In this document: positions 62,245 through 64,000 of the stretch, in pieces | Layout: each line of letters begins with the position of its first letter | Position numbering within the stretch: the stretch's first letter is position 1 | Assembly (NCBI GenBank): GCA_044870245.1 | Contig: JBIOYR010000124.1 | Location: forward strand, 1 to 64,000 | Direction of reading: 5' to 3' | Length of the DNA: 64,000 nt | Source of the DNA: DATAFF01 sp044870245 | GTDB taxonomy: Bacteria; Pseudomonadota; Alphaproteobacteria; Rhizobiales; Aestuariivirgaceae | Translations under genes and position numbers: made by a program | The notes under the pieces: model-generated | The model's database searches: none | What the model was told of the DNA's origin: nothing | What the model saw: the letters and a program-made list of their open reading frames with translations, nothing else

Positions 62245-63978
62245 ATGCGCGCCAATTTCGCGCCGCTCGGCACCGATCGCCTGGACTTCGATTTCGCCGG
62301 CAAGCGGATTGAAGCCCGCAAGGGTGAGACCGTCGCCGCCGCCCTGACCGCGGCCGGCATTGTCGCCTTGCGCCGTACACGAAACGGTGGTGAACGTGGC
62401 GTGTTTTGCGGCATGGGCGTCTGCCAGGATTGCCTGGTCGAGATCGATGGGATGCCGAACCGGCGCGCCTGCATGACCAAGGTCGAGTCCGGCATGCAGG
62501 TGAGAGGGCAGGGGCTGCCGCGAGCAGGCCGACCGAACGCGCCCGGCGGATCGCCGGTTCCGGTGCCGCGTCACTGCGACGTGCTCGTGGTCGGCGGCGG
62601 TCCTGCCGGGCTTTCGGCAGCCACGGTGGCCGCCGAGGCGGGCGTCGCGGTGGTCCTCGTCGACGAGCGGCCGGTACCCGGCGGTCAGTTCTACAAGCAG
62701 CCGATACCCGAGCTTGACCTGCCGCCGCGCCGCCTCGCCGAGGCGCAGTTCAGCGGCGGGCGGGCGCTCATTGCCCGTGCCATGGCGGCCGGCGTCCAAT
62801 TCGTGAAGGGCAGCGTGTTCGGCGCGGCGCTTCCACCGTCGGTTGCCTTGGAATGCGACGGCGAGGCAGCAACGATTGGCGCCTATCGCCTGATCCTTGC
62901 GACCGGCGCCTTCGAGCGCGGCCGCCCGGTGCCCGGCTGGACCCTGCCTGGCGTGATGACCACCGGTGCGGCGCAGACGCTGCTCAGGAGCTATGGCGTG
63001 GTGGCCGGCCGGCGGATGCTGATCGCCGGCAACGGCCCGCTCAACCTTCAGGTCGCGGTCGAATTGCATCGGGCGGGAGCGGCCATCGTGGCAGTGGTGG
63101 AGGCGGCACCGCGCCCCGGCCTGGGCAGCCTTGCCGATCTCGCGCAGATGGCCGTCAATGCGCCGGACCTGGTGCTAGACGGGATCGGATATGTCGCAGC
63201 GCTCGCGGGGTCGCGGATTCCCCTCATCCATTCGGCGGCGATCGATCGGATCGATCCCGGCGAGCGGCTCGCGGCAACGCTGACGAGCGGTCAGCGCTAT
63301 CAGGCGGATGTCGTCTGCATGGGTTACGGCTTTCTGCCGTCCAATGAGCTCGCCAGGTTGCTCGGATGTCGCCACCATTACGACAGTAGGCAGCGCGTTC
63401 TGAGAACCGCGCGTGATGAAAACGGGCGCAGCAGCATCGACGCCGTCTTCGCCGTCGGCGATGGAACGGGCCTCGGCGGGGCGCGCGCCGCCGAAGCAGA
63501 GGGGGCCATCGCCGGGCTTGCCGCCGCAATCGACATCGGTGTCCGCCCCTCGCCAGCCGCCCTGGCGGATGACAAGCGGGCGCGTGCCGATCTCGTGCGG
63601 CAACGCCGCTTCCAGCGGGCCCTCTGGCAATTGTTCGAGCCGGCACCGGCGCTTGCCGGCGCCCCCCCGTCGGATACGGTCGTCTGCCGCTGCGAGGAGG
63701 TCATGGCCGGTTCCCTGACCGATCATTTTCTTGCCGGTGCGCCGATTGGCACCGTCAAGCGCGCAACGCGGCTTGGCATGGGTCGTTGCCAGGCGCGATA
63801 CTGCGGCCCGCTGACGGTCGACCTTCTCGCCAGGCAAGGTGGCCATTGCCCCTCCGAGCTCGACTTCCCGGCGCCCCGTCCGCCGGTCAAGCCGGTCGCT
63901 CTGGCGGTGTTGGCCGCGCTTGAACGCGAGCGCGACCGCTCCGGAACCACAAGGGAGCCTGATGATGAGCAATCCTGA
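62245..63978 (+). CDS. Fused [2Fe-2S]/FAD oxidoreductase (HcnA-HcnB type)
   Basis: A 577-residue single-chain counterpart of the HcnA + HcnB (or opine oxidase C + A) subunits. Residues 1-90 form a plant-type [2Fe-2S] domain with C55, C60, C63 and C76 (GVFCGMGVCQDCLVE). Residues about 105-470 are a pyridine-nucleotide-disulfide-type FAD domain (VLVVGGGPAGLSAATVAAEAG, PVPGGQFYKQP). The C-terminus has a BFD-like [2Fe-2S] domain (VVCRCEEVM ... GMGRCQARYCGP). Such proteins accept electrons from a DAO-fold partner; the candidate is the gene at 57119. A new gene starts before its end region's close at 63965. Confidence 0.9.
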   Translation: MRANFAPLGTDRLDFDFAGKRIEARKGETVAAALTAAGIVALRRTRNGGERGVFCGMGVCQDCLVEIDGMPNRRACMTKVESGMQVRGQGLPRAGRPNAPGGSPVPVPRHCDVLVVGGGPAGLSAATVAAEAGVAVVLVDERPVPGGQFYKQPIPELDLPPRRLAEAQFSGGRALIARAMAAGVQFVKGSVFGAALPPSVALECDGEAATIGAYRLILATGAFERGRPVPGWTLPGVMTTGAAQTLLRSYGVVAGRRMLIAGNGPLNLQVAVELHRAGAAIVAVVEAAPRPGLGSLADLAQMAVNAPDLVLDGIGYVAALAGSRIPLIHSAAIDRIDPGERLAATLTSGQRYQADVVCMGYGFLPSNELARLLGCRHHYDSRQRVLRTARDENGRSSIDAVFAVGDGTGLGGARAAEAEGAIAGLAAAIDIGVRPSPAALADDKRARADLVRQRRFQRALWQLFEPAPALAGAPPSDTVVCRCEEVMAGSLTDHFLAGAPIGTVKRATRLGMGRCQARYCGPLTVDLLARQGGHCPSELDFPAPRPPVKPVALAVLAALERERDRSGTTREPDDEQS

Positions 63979-64000
63979 GCAACGGCCGCCCCTGCCGCCC
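63965..64000 (+). CDS. Start of a further gene (partial at window end)
   Basis: ATG 63965 follows AAGGGAG by about seven bases and opens MSNPEQRPPLPP up to the window end. It overlaps the last 14 bases of the preceding gene in another frame. The product cannot be identified from twelve codons; the operon evidently continues. Confidence 0.45.
   Translation, partial: MSNPEQRPPLPP

Overview
The window is GC-rich (about two thirds by eye) and carries ordinary alphaproteobacterial chromosome. The gene order points to Hyphomicrobiales (Rhizobiales), perhaps near Bradyrhizobiaceae or Xanthobacteraceae: carB-greA, an Lrp/AsnC regulator beside trxB-lsrB, and carA divergent from a GatB/YqeY gene, dnaG and rpoD. 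No phage, insertion sequence, CRISPR array or rRNA was seen. All calls come from reading the sequence and translations; no database search was run.

Layout. 0-9 kb: the 3' half of carB, greA, a PerM-like permease overlapping an Lrp/AsnC regulator, trxB, lsrB, msrP, an M48 lipoprotein protease, and pncA with a small membrane protein. 9-18 kb: a large sensor kinase, an FAD monooxygenase, an aspartate-type aminotransferase, a DUF992 protein, an EF-G paralogue, an L,D-transpeptidase, and a minus-strand small secreted protein followed by a structured, terminated RNA region. 18-24 kb: a ureohydrolase-fold protein, an amidase, an ECF sigma/anti-sigma pair, a DUF1127 protein divergent from a MocR regulator. 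23.5-30 kb: carA, DUF2937, GatB/YqeY, dnaG, rpoD. 30-36 kb: small envelope proteins, SIMPL, tRNA-Ile(CAT), an NTF2-like protein, a Trp/Arg/Gly-repeat secreted protein, a LuxR response regulator divergent from a MASE1 kinase, and a 39-residue membrane protein. 36-45 kb: a membrane phosphoesterase coupled to a MocR regulator, a PNPOx-like protein, and the operon circularly permuted ATP-grasp / alpha-E / transglutaminase / MATE, then a CPBP protease.

45-64 kb is the most unusual part: a large, apparently inducible catabolic locus. It holds a Gfo/Idh/MocA oxidoreductase, an M24 peptidase with an in-frame amber codon near its N-terminus, a tightly overlapping operon of two divergent glycine-dehydrogenase (GcvPA/GcvPB-like) subunits plus an aldo-keto reductase/RidA fusion and an AcoX-like kinase, and a polar-amino-acid ABC importer. 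These are followed by a FadR-type GntR regulator, a D-amino-acid-oxidase-fold dehydrogenase, a DapA-family lyase, an Old Yellow Enzyme, an SDR, a carnitine/gulonate-type dehydrogenase and an HcnA-HcnB-type fused [2Fe-2S]/FAD protein. GTATAC-centred sites precede the ABC operon and lie between the dehydrogenase and DapA genes, so the GntR protein may control both. The likely substrate is an amino acid or amino-acid derivative, imported, oxidised by FAD and processed through imine intermediates; its identity cannot be read from the sequence.

Other cross-cutting features are a family of inverted heptamer-repeat elements just after four genes, several convergent gene pairs sharing a CTAG stop overlap, and two small genes that simple length cut-offs would miss.
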